Shown: positions 7,165 to 14,054 of the stretch, piece after piece
Numbering within the stretch: the first letter of the stretch is position 1
How the letters are laid out: each line of letters starts with the position of its first letter
Source of the DNA: Acidobacteriaceae bacterium
Lineage (GTDB): Bacteria > Acidobacteriota > Terriglobia > Terriglobales > Acidobacteriaceae
Assembly: GCA_027307295.1 (NCBI GenBank)
Contig: DAHUXF010000028.1
Location: forward strand, 1 to 14,698
Direction of reading: 5' to 3'
Length of the DNA: 14,698 nt
Made by a program: the position numbers and the translations under genes
Notes under the pieces: generated by a model
Databases searched by the model: none
The model's input: the letters and a program-made list of their open reading frames with translations, nothing else
Told to the model about the DNA's origin: nothing

Positions 7165-8531
7165 TTTGTCCTCCCTGCAAGCACGCCCGTGGCCGCTACC
7201 TGTGCGGCCCGGAAGAAGTTCGCAATCTCCTCCGGCTTCACGCCCCCGGCATAATAGGCTGCCAATCCATCCAACCCGTGGCTGACCAGCATCTCCCGGT
7301 CCTGCGTATTCAATGCAGAGAGCCGAATTGCGAACAGATGCTTGTCCGTCGCGGCTTCAATTGTGTCGGAGAGCAGCAGATATTTGTGATATCCAATCAG
7401 AGAGGCATACCGGCTGAGTGTGTCCATCAGATCACGCAATTCCAGCGTAGCTTCCGGCTCTTTGCCAACCTCTGCATTTGCTTTCCGCGCAAGCTTCCCC
7501 GCGGTCTGCAACACTTGTTCCGATGGATCGCTCACAAAGGGATACTTCAAGCAGGTTTGGCCTGAAGTTCCGGCAGTATCCGGCCCCTCGGTACATTTCT
7601 TCGTGATGGTAATGTTTGCGTAAATTTTTGCGAACAAGCCTCCGTTCAGGCGTTTGCCGCTTGGGTCCATGGAACCGTCGCCCCAGACCATTTGCAGCCG
7701 CTGGGAAATCCGCTGTTCAATCTTGTAAGCGGCGTCGGCCCGTTCAAACTCCAGTTGCAGGCGTTGGACTTCGAATTGCTTATGCTGTATGCCGAGATCA
7801 AGGATCGTCAATTGTAATCCTGGGGTGGCTTCAGCTTTCTCTGCGGCAGTAAACCAATCTTTGATATCTCCGGTTGCATCCCAGGCATCTTTCAGGCTCT
7901 TGAACTGCGCCAGGTCAGACAGCTTTTTCACCGGCTTGGCTGAAGCAGCCACTCCGTCCTTCAAATCCTGAAGAGAACTCTTCAATTTGGCAAGCTGTGG
8001 GACCTCATGATTGAACTTCTTTTCGCTTTCTTCCTTTTCAGCCTGCATTTTTTTAAGTCTGTCCTGGGCGGCGTTGAGCGCGCTTTTCGCGTCCGGGGGG
8101 GCCGTCATCGACGTGTCCAGCATCATCTCTGCGGCATGATAAGCGTCAAGAAAGTCCTGTTGGGTGCTTTCCACATCGCTGGCGAGCTTTGTCCATGTCC
8201 AGGTTGGAATGAGATTGATTTTATCCTGCAGACACTGTTCGTTCAGGTCATAGAGTTGGGTGAGGGTTGCACTCTTGAGGGCCAATGTGTTGCGCGTCAT
8301 TGTCTCAAATATGCTGGAGTCGCCCTTGGAAAACTCCGCGAAAGCATCACGTGTCCTTTTCGCCAGATCGTCATTTACGGGATCGTAAAGACGCACCTGT
8401 GCAAACGCAGCCGTCGTCAAGATAACGAATACAGCCAATTTCAACATGGAAGACCGGATGCATTGTGCCAGAACTCCCGCAACGCCGGGAACTCGCGCTA
8501 CAGCAAAAACGGTACACTGTTTCATCAACAT
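7161..8531 (-). CDS. secreted coiled-coil protein of unknown function, first gene of the operon
   Basis: A protein of about 456 residues that I do not recognise. Three starts are possible: GTG at 8552, ATG at 8531 and ATG at 8447. I chose 8531 because GGAG at 8537-8540 stands five bases before it. The clean signal peptide, 'MLKLAVFVILTTAAFA' followed by Gln, begins at the 8447 Met. The 8531 start would therefore give a leader with about 28 extra residues in front, and 8447 remains a real alternative with no visible binding site. The mature protein is almost entirely helical. The region around 'LNAAQDRLKKMQAEKEESEK' is a strong coiled-coil candidate. Three cysteines are visible in the mature part. 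The C-terminal part carries 'GLAAYYAGGVKPEEIANFFR'. No catalytic motif is seen. It is the head of a three-gene operon with the lipoprotein and the small helical protein. Confidence 0.8.
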   Translation of the reverse strand: MLMKQCTVFAVARVPGVAGVLAQCIRSSMLKLAVFVILTTAAFAQVRLYDPVNDDLAKRTRDAFAEFSKGDSSIFETMTRNTLALKSATLTQLYDLNEQCLQDKINLIPTWTWTKLASDVESTQQDFLDAYHAAEMMLDTSMTAPPDAKSALNAAQDRLKKMQAEKEESEKKFNHEVPQLAKLKSSLQDLKDGVAASAKPVKKLSDLAQFKSLKDAWDATGDIKDWFTAAEKAEATPGLQLTILDLGIQHKQFEVQRLQLEFERADAAYKIEQRISQRLQMVWGDGSMDPSGKRLNGGLFAKIYANITITKKCTEGPDTAGTSGQTCLKYPFVSDPSEQVLQTAGKLARKANAEVGKEPEATLELRDLMDTLSRYASLIGYHKYLLLSDTIEAATDKHLFAIRLSALNTQDREMLVSHGLDGLAAYYAGGVKPEEIANFFRAAQVAATGVLAGRTK

Positions 8532-9062
8532 GCTAACTCCGCTTCTTTTCACTTGGCTTTTGGTGCATTAGGGCTGTTTAGCTGCATGCACGTTAACATG
8601 GAATAACTTCTGTTCAATGAAAACGTACCTTCCAGGACAATCCCTTTTGCAAAAATTCTGATGGCACGTCAGTAAATGCGCAAAATTGAATTCGAAGTAC
8701 AAAACTGACGGCGGAAACGGCCTAGCGTCCGTAGTCCTCATAAGGGGACGTCTATTAGGTGGTGAAGAATACTGCCCAGCCGTTTCACTTGTGATCAGAA
8801 CTTTTCTTCAAATACTGTTTTGTTCCGATAACAAGCAAGCGGTATTGAGAAACAGAAAGAATGGGCAGCCCCTGGCGGACGAGTTTAGACTGTTGTTCAT
8901 TTTTTGGAGAAGGACAAACTGAAAAGTCAAATGCGCTTCAGCTGATTTACTTTTGGCGGAGGACATGGGCAGAAAACTGGATCATGCTTCATCAATGCGT
9001 ACCTTGGGTAGTGGGTCAATCAGACTGACCCACTACCGCAGCTTGACGAGAGTTAAATCCAC
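8532..9062. other. 530-bp gene-free region upstream of the three-gene operon
   Basis: No supported gene lies here. The longest plus-strand frame (8686-8922) starts at TTG without a ribosome binding site, and its product is unlike any protein I know. The operon promoter must be in the right-to-left direction near 8560-8650. The best pair I find (TTGAAC with a weak TAACGT, 16 bases apart) is poor. Bases 8714-8721 and 8779-8786 are perfect 8-bp inverted repeats (GAAACGGC / GCCGTTTC) with smaller nested pairings (CGTCC / GGACG), a possible folded RNA that could equally be chance. A much stronger hairpin at 9007-9037 is listed separately. Confidence 0.45.
9007..9037. repeat. perfect 12-bp inverted repeat with 7-base loop
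   Basis: Arms GGTAGTGGGTCA (9007-9018) and TGACCCACTACC (9026-9037) are exact complements around ATCAGAC. On neither strand is the stem followed by T residues, so it is not a standard intrinsic terminator. It lies 25 bp beyond the true terminator of the propeller gene. It could be a regulator-binding palindrome, an mRNA-stabilising hairpin or a copy of a dispersed repeat. A match of this length is not expected by chance in a window of this size. Confidence 0.75.
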
Positions 9063-9094
9063 AAAAAAAGCAGGGCCGGACTTGTGCCGACCCT
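9063..9094 (-). terminator. intrinsic terminator of the sialidase-like gene
   Basis: Read on the minus strand: AGGGTCGG, loop CACAAGT, then CCGGCCCT, then GC and seven T. The stem is 8 bp with one G-U pair. It begins 27 bases after the stop codon, a classic position for a Rho-independent terminator. Confidence 0.85.
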
Positions 9095-9121
9095 ATGTTG
9101 TTTCTCGATCTGAGCGGAGTA

Positions 9122-10621
9122 TTACCTGTTGTCCTCATCGTGATCACCATCTTCACGATCGCCATCCTGGCCTACAGCAACCAGGTGCTGCGATGAATGC
9201 AGGCTGAAACGGCCAATGGTCCGGTAGTCCCCCAGGCCATTCTTAGGCTTCTGGGTATGGTATCCGGCGAAGATAACAGTGATGTTGTTGTCGTCAAATT
9301 GAGTGGCACTAGGCGCATACACACGTCCAGCGAAAAAACCTTGTGCATTTCCCACCACTGGAGTGTGCGCCGGGATGGTTACTAAACTCGTACCGGCTCC
9401 CGTCGCGGGCAGACCCTGGGCGTTGACTGAGAGCAAGGCCGGGAAGACCGAAGCGATTGGATTGTTGATCCCGTTGATGACCGTCCAGTGGATTAGATCG
9501 GTCGATTCCGCGTAACCGATGTAATGGAAAGCGTCAGAATCTGCGTCGATGCAATTACCGCCGGAGAAGAGCAGCCCAAAGCGTCCGTCGCGGAGCTTCA
9601 GAATCGTCCCCGCCGTCGCCAGCCAGCGGGTGCCGGTGAGCGAAACGGTCGTGGGATCATTCAAGCCCTGCAACGGACCGAGATCGTTGAAGTGTATCCC
9701 GTCCGTGGTTGTGGCCAGACGCAGGAACGTTATGTCATCGTTGGGTGAGAGGCCGCCGTTGTTGGCGTAAAACGTTGCCCACGAGGTGTTGCACTGTTGC
9801 GAGGCGGGTAGCGCCGTGACGCCGGTCTTGTCGCCGTTCAAGATCTTTTGCTCATAGATGATCGTCAGGGGGTTACTCCCCGGCACCACTCCCAGGATTC
9901 CATCCGGGTTCTTGAGTCCAAAAGTATGCGGGGAAATCTCCGGGAGGCCTGATGTCGCATCAGTGGGGGCATCGCTGAGCGCGGGTGCGCCGTTCAAAGG
10001 CAGACCGGGAAGCGGCGTGAGTTCATGGATCGCAAGATCATCAACGTCAATGTGGTTGTTGGCGCGAACCAGCGTGTACAGGAACGTATGGCCGTTAATT
10101 TTAATGACGAACTGATGGCCCTGACCGTCATCGTCGCCGTTGTCGGCGTTGTTGCCGCCAGAGGCATCTTTTTCTCCGTCAGGTTCTTTGTTCGCCTGAT
10201 CAGGACAGTGCGTTCTCAGTTCCAGCACCAGTTGCTGGAATGTCCAGGTCTGCCCGGCATCGTTGGAAAATGCCGCGACGACCCCTTCGTCGGTGTCCTT
10301 GGGGCGCCAGTCAAAGTATCCCTGCAAATGTTTCCCATGCCCTACGATGCTGGGGAAATAATATGGCTCCATGCGCTCCGTGCCCGGATTACCAATCTGG
10401 TTGCCATTGGCGTCGCAATAGCCTGACGATTTCAACCCATTCGCAGCGCCGGACTGCTCAAGCGTCCAGGGCCCGCCGGTGATGGAAGTGTCCGTGGGCG
10501 CTCCGTTGCGCGTCCAACGCACGTGTGGGTCACGATCATGGTCGCGATCACGATCATCACCTGCGAATACCTGCGTTGAAAATAGAGCCAGCAGGAAGAC
10601 TCCTGCAGCAAGACTTTTCAT
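9122..10621 (-). CDS. secreted sialidase/GH43-like beta-propeller protein
   Basis: A 499-residue exported protein. The signal peptide is 1-20 ('MKSLAAGVFLLALFSTQVFA'). The fold is suggested by a perfect Asp-box, 'SNDAGQTWTF' (119-128, S-x-D-x-G-x-T-W), and by further blade-like segments: 'TTTDGIHFNDLG' near 304 and 'ESTDLIHWTVI' near 372. Both resemble the blades of sialidases and of GH32/GH43/GH68-type propellers. A catalytic triad cannot be assigned by eye, so enzyme activity is unproven. A glycan-binding or glycosidase role is the likely area. Three Asp-rich low-complexity stretches stand out: right after the signal peptide (21-35, Asp/Arg/His), an internal loop near 148-170, and the C-terminal tail (486-499). 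A longer frame opens at 10675, but GGAGGT at 10626-10631, four bases before the ATG at 10621, settles the start. The gene stands alone, with its own terminator. Confidence 0.8.
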   Translation of the reverse strand: MKSLAAGVFLLALFSTQVFAGDDRDRDHDRDPHVRWTRNGAPTDTSITGGPWTLEQSGAANGLKSSGYCDANGNQIGNPGTERMEPYYFPSIVGHGKHLQGYFDWRPKDTDEGVVAAFSNDAGQTWTFQQLVLELRTHCPDQANKEPDGEKDASGGNNADNGDDDGQGHQFVIKINGHTFLYTLVRANNHIDVDDLAIHELTPLPGLPLNGAPALSDAPTDATSGLPEISPHTFGLKNPDGILGVVPGSNPLTIIYEQKILNGDKTGVTALPASQQCNTSWATFYANNGGLSPNDDITFLRLATTTDGIHFNDLGPLQGLNDPTTVSLTGTRWLATAGTILKLRDGRFGLLFSGGNCIDADSDAFHYIGYAESTDLIHWTVINGINNPIASVFPALLSVNAQGLPATGAGTSLVTIPAHTPVVGNAQGFFAGRVYAPSATQFDDNNITVIFAGYHTQKPKNGLGDYRTIGRFSLHSSQHLVAVGQDGDREDGDHDEDNR

Positions 10622-10625
10622 ATTT

Positions 10626-10631
10626 ACCTCC
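10626..10631 (-). promoter_or_regulatory. strong ribosome binding site fixing the start at 10621
   Basis: GGAGGT on the minus strand, four bases before ATG 10621, which itself begins a perfect signal peptide. This rules out the longer frame from 10675. Confidence 0.85.
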
Positions 10632-11236
10632 GTCAAATCAATTTTTTTGATGGGAAACAGAACCCTGGATAACATTCATTTTTTTCGAATCGTGCATGCC
10701 ATCTGCGCCGGGTCAACATCGAGTGCAATGTTCAGCGAAACAATTGCTGACCGCGCAGGCCGGTCCGCTGATGAGCAAGTGCGTGCTTTCATCCGGTGAC
10801 CAGCGGGACCTTCCTCATGATTGGCCGAGTCGTTCAAGAGCAGGGCGAAAAGCAGACTGCCTGGGGAAGGTCAAGACGATCCAGACAGACACGCATCTTC
10901 AAAGGTGCATGTAGTTCTCCTGCTGAATTAAGTGGTGATTCTCTTACGATATAAACTCTAAAGGCGGGCGAGTCGGGCAAAATGAAGATGCTGTTAAGGG
11001 AAGGTTAAAAACGCTTTACTGATTGAGGAAAACCCCAATTCATACCAGGAAGTCCATGGCAAGCCCGACCCGGCCTGCGAAAGAACGGTGGGATAACTCT
11101 CTGCGTATGATGAGCCGGATTGCGGAATGCGTTGTGCAGTTGTCCACGATTCAATGAACTTCCTGGTCCGGCGGAATGTATTGATCCAGACGGCGAAGAA
11201 GGAAGGCTAAAATTCCTGCTAACGATGGTGCGGTTT
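10632..11236. other. 600-bp gap between the two propeller genes
   Basis: No supported gene is present. The frames in it (for example 10696-10914 plus and 11005-11256 minus) have no binding site and unremarkable, Ser/Pro/Arg-rich translations. It should contain the promoter of the sialidase-like gene near 10640-10720, where several A/T runs lie, but I find no convincing -35/-10 pair. A 10-bp inverted repeat pair (11044-11053 with 11158-11167, ACCAGGAAGT / ACTTCCTGGT) frames 104 bp. At this distance it is within chance. Confidence 0.45.
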
Positions 11237-11275
11237 GCTTTCGACGAGCACCACACCGGCAGCTACGTCGAAAGC
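11237..11275 (-). terminator. 10-bp-stem hairpin just after the PQQ-type gene
   Basis: GCTTTCGACG (11237-11246) and CGTCGAAAGC (11266-11275) are exact complements around 19 bases. The hairpin begins eight bases after the stop of the PQQ-type gene. No T-run follows on the minus strand. It could be an mRNA 3'-end stabiliser or part of a Rho-dependent end rather than an intrinsic terminator. Confidence 0.4.
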
Positions 11276-11282
11276 CCGCGTC

Positions 11283-13601
11283 TTATTTAGCGCCACTAAG
11301 TTTAGCGCCACCAAGTTGCTGTTCAGTACCGTGACCGCTGAAGCCTGCATCTTCATCAGCGTCTGCATTATCGTCATTGTTATTGCCGCCGGGCAGCCTG
11401 AACGCGAAGACACGGTTACCGCGGTCCCGGAATTCTAAAAATTTGTTTGGGAACAACGAAGTGGTTTCTGCACCCGCTCCCCAATAGACCCATCTCCCGG
11501 CGATGGCTGGCCCGCTTTCGATACTGCCGGAAGCTGCTTCAGAGCCATCAGCCAGTTTGATCTTTTGATGGAATTCGAATAGTTTCTTGCCGTTGTCAGC
11601 ATCAAGGGCCACCATGGTTCCCTTCTGATCGGCATAGCCAATAAAGACCAGGCCATTGCCGACCGTCAATGTGCCAAAGGCCTGTGCATGGCCAAGCGTT
11701 CCTTTGACCCCGTCGATTGCCGGGCGTTGCCAGGCAATTTCTCCAGTCGCAGCGTCAACGGCCCCTACCATCCCGGCGATCGTCTTAAGCTTGCCGCCTA
11801 CAGCGAATACATTGATCCCATCGGCTGCTACATCTGCAGGTGGATTCACCAATGTCCAGAGCTCGCTTGGACCGCTGGCCGGTCCCTTTAGAAATGGTGC
11901 AGGAGCTCCTGTCCCATCGGGATCAGGATAGATGTTTGGGTAATCCGTAAGTCCGTAGATAAGGTTTGGCCCTGGGAACGGCAGTACTATATCTGAGGGG
12001 GCAGGGTGCGAAATGGGTGTTGCGGCATCTCTCTTCTCAAACTTTCCTACGCGAACGCCGAGTGCAGTGAAGCCATTCACATCCAGAAAGGCTTCCGCAG
12101 GGACAAAAGATCTGTTGACGTCTCTACCATTGTTACGGGTGTTGGTTGTGCCGAAATAAATTCGTTTGCCGTCGGTCGCTCGTCCAAATTGCAAGCCACC
12201 ATAAATGCCGCCCGGGTCGACATTGGTCTCCCAGACTTTCTTGCCGGTATCCGCATCCAAGGCAAAGACCCTTCCATCCTTATTGCCGGCGACAACGAGG
12301 TCCTTTTGCGAGCCGTCCGGCATGCGGACGTTTCTGACGAGCGTCGGCTGTTGCCCGAAACCCATGTCAGGCCCAACAGGGTCTTGATCGCAGTTTGCGG
12401 CATTGGCGATCCCAACCGGAAACACTAATGGTGCAACCGTGCTCCAGCCATAAAAATCTGCAGAGCCGCATGCGTGGTTCCACGAATCATACAGGCGTGC
12501 GTAGAAAACCCATTTGACTTTTCCAGTTTCCATATCCAGCGCAAGCATGGCGTTGGCATAGGATTTGAGCTTTTCATTCAGGTTGAGACATGTGACGCCA
12601 GCAGGCAGCCCGGCAATGTTCGCATTGGGGTCGCCTGAGCTGCGGCGCGCTTTTTCACATAGCTCGGCAACTTTCGGGGCAGTTTCAGTTTGCGCTGTGG
12701 CAATATAAATTTGTTTTCTTTCAAGATCGAGCGTGGGATTGTGTCCGTACGTGGAAGTTCCAAAGAAACCCTTCGGAGTCAGCAGCGCCCTCAATTCATT
12801 GCTGAGTTCATGGTCCGGATCATCACCGATAACCATATGTGTTTTCCAGATGATATCTCCGGTATTCACGTCCATGGCAACCAGACTTCCGCGGGCTGAG
12901 CAGCAGGGATACTTTGAGCCGGGCACGATCGGTTGCGTAAAAATGTCTGGGTAAGCTCGCGACCAATCTTCTTCCCAGTTCCCAACAGGGACGTAAATTC
13001 TGTCTCCGTGGCCGCTGATCGAACCCGTAATTTTGCCTGCACGATGATCTTCTACCCGTTTGCGCCAGACAACATCACCGGTGTTTTTATTTAAGGCGAG
13101 CACAATTGCGCCTGATCCGGAAGTGCACACTCCGGGAGTTGGCGATTTGCCAACAACTTCGCAGAGCGGATCATTCAGCCCAAAGTTGTTGCCAACAATG
13201 ACTAAACCGTGCGCAATATACGGCGTATTTCTGGAGCTGGTAACTACAAAGCCTGGAACCGATAAATCCTTGACATAGTTTTTCTTCCAGACAAGTTGCC
13301 CTGTAAACAGGTTCAACTTAGTAATGTTGCCGGAGATATCGTTGAAGTATAGAAACCTGCCTTCCACAGCCGGTGTAGAAGATACAGAACCAAAACCGGG
13401 AGAAATGGTCCCCGTTTCTGCCGCGGTCAAATACTCCCATGCCAGGTGCAGGGTGCCCACGCTTTGTTTATCAATCGGGCCGCCATGAAAGCTGCGTGTG
13501 TTTTGGATATCTACATTTTGAGCCCAAAGATTTGCAACGCTACTAATAACAAGGATGATTGCCGTCAACAGCATTGCCGCTCTGATTTTGAGAATTTTCA
13601 C
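11283..13601 (-). CDS. exported PQQ-type beta-propeller dehydrogenase-like protein
   Basis: A 772-residue exported protein of the PQQ-binding-like propeller superfamily, most like polyvinyl-alcohol-dehydrogenase-type members. Residues 9-28 form the signal peptide ('WAQ' site). Seven copies of the blade motif D/N-x-x-T/N-G-x-x-x-W/F are visible, starting near residues 96, 168, 241, 353, 446, 613 and 664. The vicinal pair Cys233-Cys234 in 'KYPCCSARGSLVAMD' resembles the adjacent-Cys disulfide of quinoprotein dehydrogenases. In the superfamily such proteins oxidise alcohols in the periplasm using PQQ and calcium. No CxxCH haem motif is present, so electrons would need a separate acceptor, and none is encoded here. 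The C-terminus after about 738 is an Asn/Asp-rich tail ending in a small tandem repeat. A longer frame begins at 13673, but AAGGAGG at 13607-13613 sits five bases before GTG 13601. It stands as a single transcription unit. Confidence 0.85.
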   Translation of the reverse strand: MKILKIRAAMLLTAIILVISSVANLWAQNVDIQNTRSFHGGPIDKQSVGTLHLAWEYLTAAETGTISPGFGSVSSTPAVEGRFLYFNDISGNITKLNLFTGQLVWKKNYVKDLSVPGFVVTSSRNTPYIAHGLVIVGNNFGLNDPLCEVVGKSPTPGVCTSGSGAIVLALNKNTGDVVWRKRVEDHRAGKITGSISGHGDRIYVPVGNWEEDWSRAYPDIFTQPIVPGSKYPCCSARGSLVAMDVNTGDIIWKTHMVIGDDPDHELSNELRALLTPKGFFGTSTYGHNPTLDLERKQIYIATAQTETAPKVAELCEKARRSSGDPNANIAGLPAGVTCLNLNEKLKSYANAMLALDMETGKVKWVFYARLYDSWNHACGSADFYGWSTVAPLVFPVGIANAANCDQDPVGPDMGFGQQPTLVRNVRMPDGSQKDLVVAGNKDGRVFALDADTGKKVWETNVDPGGIYGGLQFGRATDGKRIYFGTTNTRNNGRDVNRSFVPAEAFLDVNGFTALGVRVGKFEKRDAATPISHPAPSDIVLPFPGPNLIYGLTDYPNIYPDPDGTGAPAPFLKGPASGPSELWTLVNPPADVAADGINVFAVGGKLKTIAGMVGAVDAATGEIAWQRPAIDGVKGTLGHAQAFGTLTVGNGLVFIGYADQKGTMVALDADNGKKLFEFHQKIKLADGSEAASGSIESGPAIAGRWVYWGAGAETTSLFPNKFLEFRDRGNRVFAFRLPGGNNNDDNADADEDAGFSGHGTEQQLGGAKLSGAK
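11286..11315 (-). repeat. tandem 15-bp repeat at the 3' end of the PQQ-type gene
   Basis: Two adjacent 15-base units (11286-11300 and 11301-11315) differ at one base and encode the last ten residues, LGGAK-LSGAK. This is a small duplication, probably from slippage, in a part of the protein that is not under tight constraint. Confidence 0.8.
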
Positions 13602-13606
13602 AAGGG

Positions 13607-13613
13607 CCTCCTT
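13607..13613 (-). promoter_or_regulatory. perfect ribosome binding site fixing a GTG start at 13601
   Basis: AAGGAGG on the minus strand, five bases before GTG 13601. The next residues (KILKIRAAM then a hydrophobic run) make a normal signal peptide. The extra 24 residues of the longer frame would place 'CLLNQPKCDQR' before it and are unlikely. Confidence 0.85.
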
Positions 13614-14054
13614 GGCCAACCCAATTCGCTGATCACACTTTGGCTGATTTAACAAGCAACCTGAGGCCGACACCCTAACACACCGTATAAGCTGAGCACA
13701 ACAAGTTCCTGAACAAGTCTTACAAGATCCTTAAGATATGAATTTGTCAGCCCCGTTTTAGGGGAGGTCATTTTATATATGGATATAAATATTAAATTCC
13801 ATTATAGGAAATGATTCTATTGGTGATTGCCAAGTCCACGTTGCAATTATCCGCCATGGCAACCATGAGTTTGCCAGATCAATAGAACGCGGTACTTTTA
13901 TTCATCCGAAAAAGCTGTAGGAAAAGCCCAAGGAAATGTGCAGTGGGCCAGTTTCCGCTAGGCCTGGCGGTTTCAGCGGACCATCCTGGTGGCGACATCG
14001 ACTCATGCGTGTTCAGCATTAGCTGTTTACATTGAGCCAGCGTTGCCTTTTCGC
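13614..14054. other. 440-bp gap upstream of the PQQ-type gene
   Basis: No supported gene is present. The centre (13765-13810) is very AT-rich and contains a perfect minus-strand TATAAT at 13806-13801. The nearest TTGGCA-like -35 (13833-13828) is 21 bases away, longer than ideal, so a promoter here for the PQQ-type gene is plausible but unproven. It would leave a leader of roughly 190 bases. A near-perfect 16-bp palindrome (CCGCTAGG / CCTGGCGG, one mismatched pair) lies at 13955-13970. No hairpin with a T-run that would end the cupin gene was found. Confidence 0.4.

Noticed and set aside
8007..8606. 199-residue plus-strand open frame
   Set aside because: It is antisense to the secreted coiled-coil gene, has no ribosome binding site, and its translation is Cys/His/Arg-rich without any recognisable fold. 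The opposite frame has a signal peptide and clear operon structure.
10025..10426. 133-residue plus-strand frame with hydrophobic stretches
   Set aside because: It is antisense to the Asp-rich part of the sialidase-like gene. GATC- and GTC-rich codons read backwards give Val/Ile runs that mimic a membrane span.
11044..11167. 10-bp inverted repeat pair framing 104 bp, considered as ends of a small mobile element
   Set aside because: No target-site duplication or transposase is present, and one or two such pairs at this distance are expected by chance in the window.
13742..13775. CCCC-GTTTTA-GGGG with nearby T-rich sequence, considered as a terminator
   Set aside because: The stem is only four pairs, the T-rich part is interrupted, and no plus-strand gene ends there.
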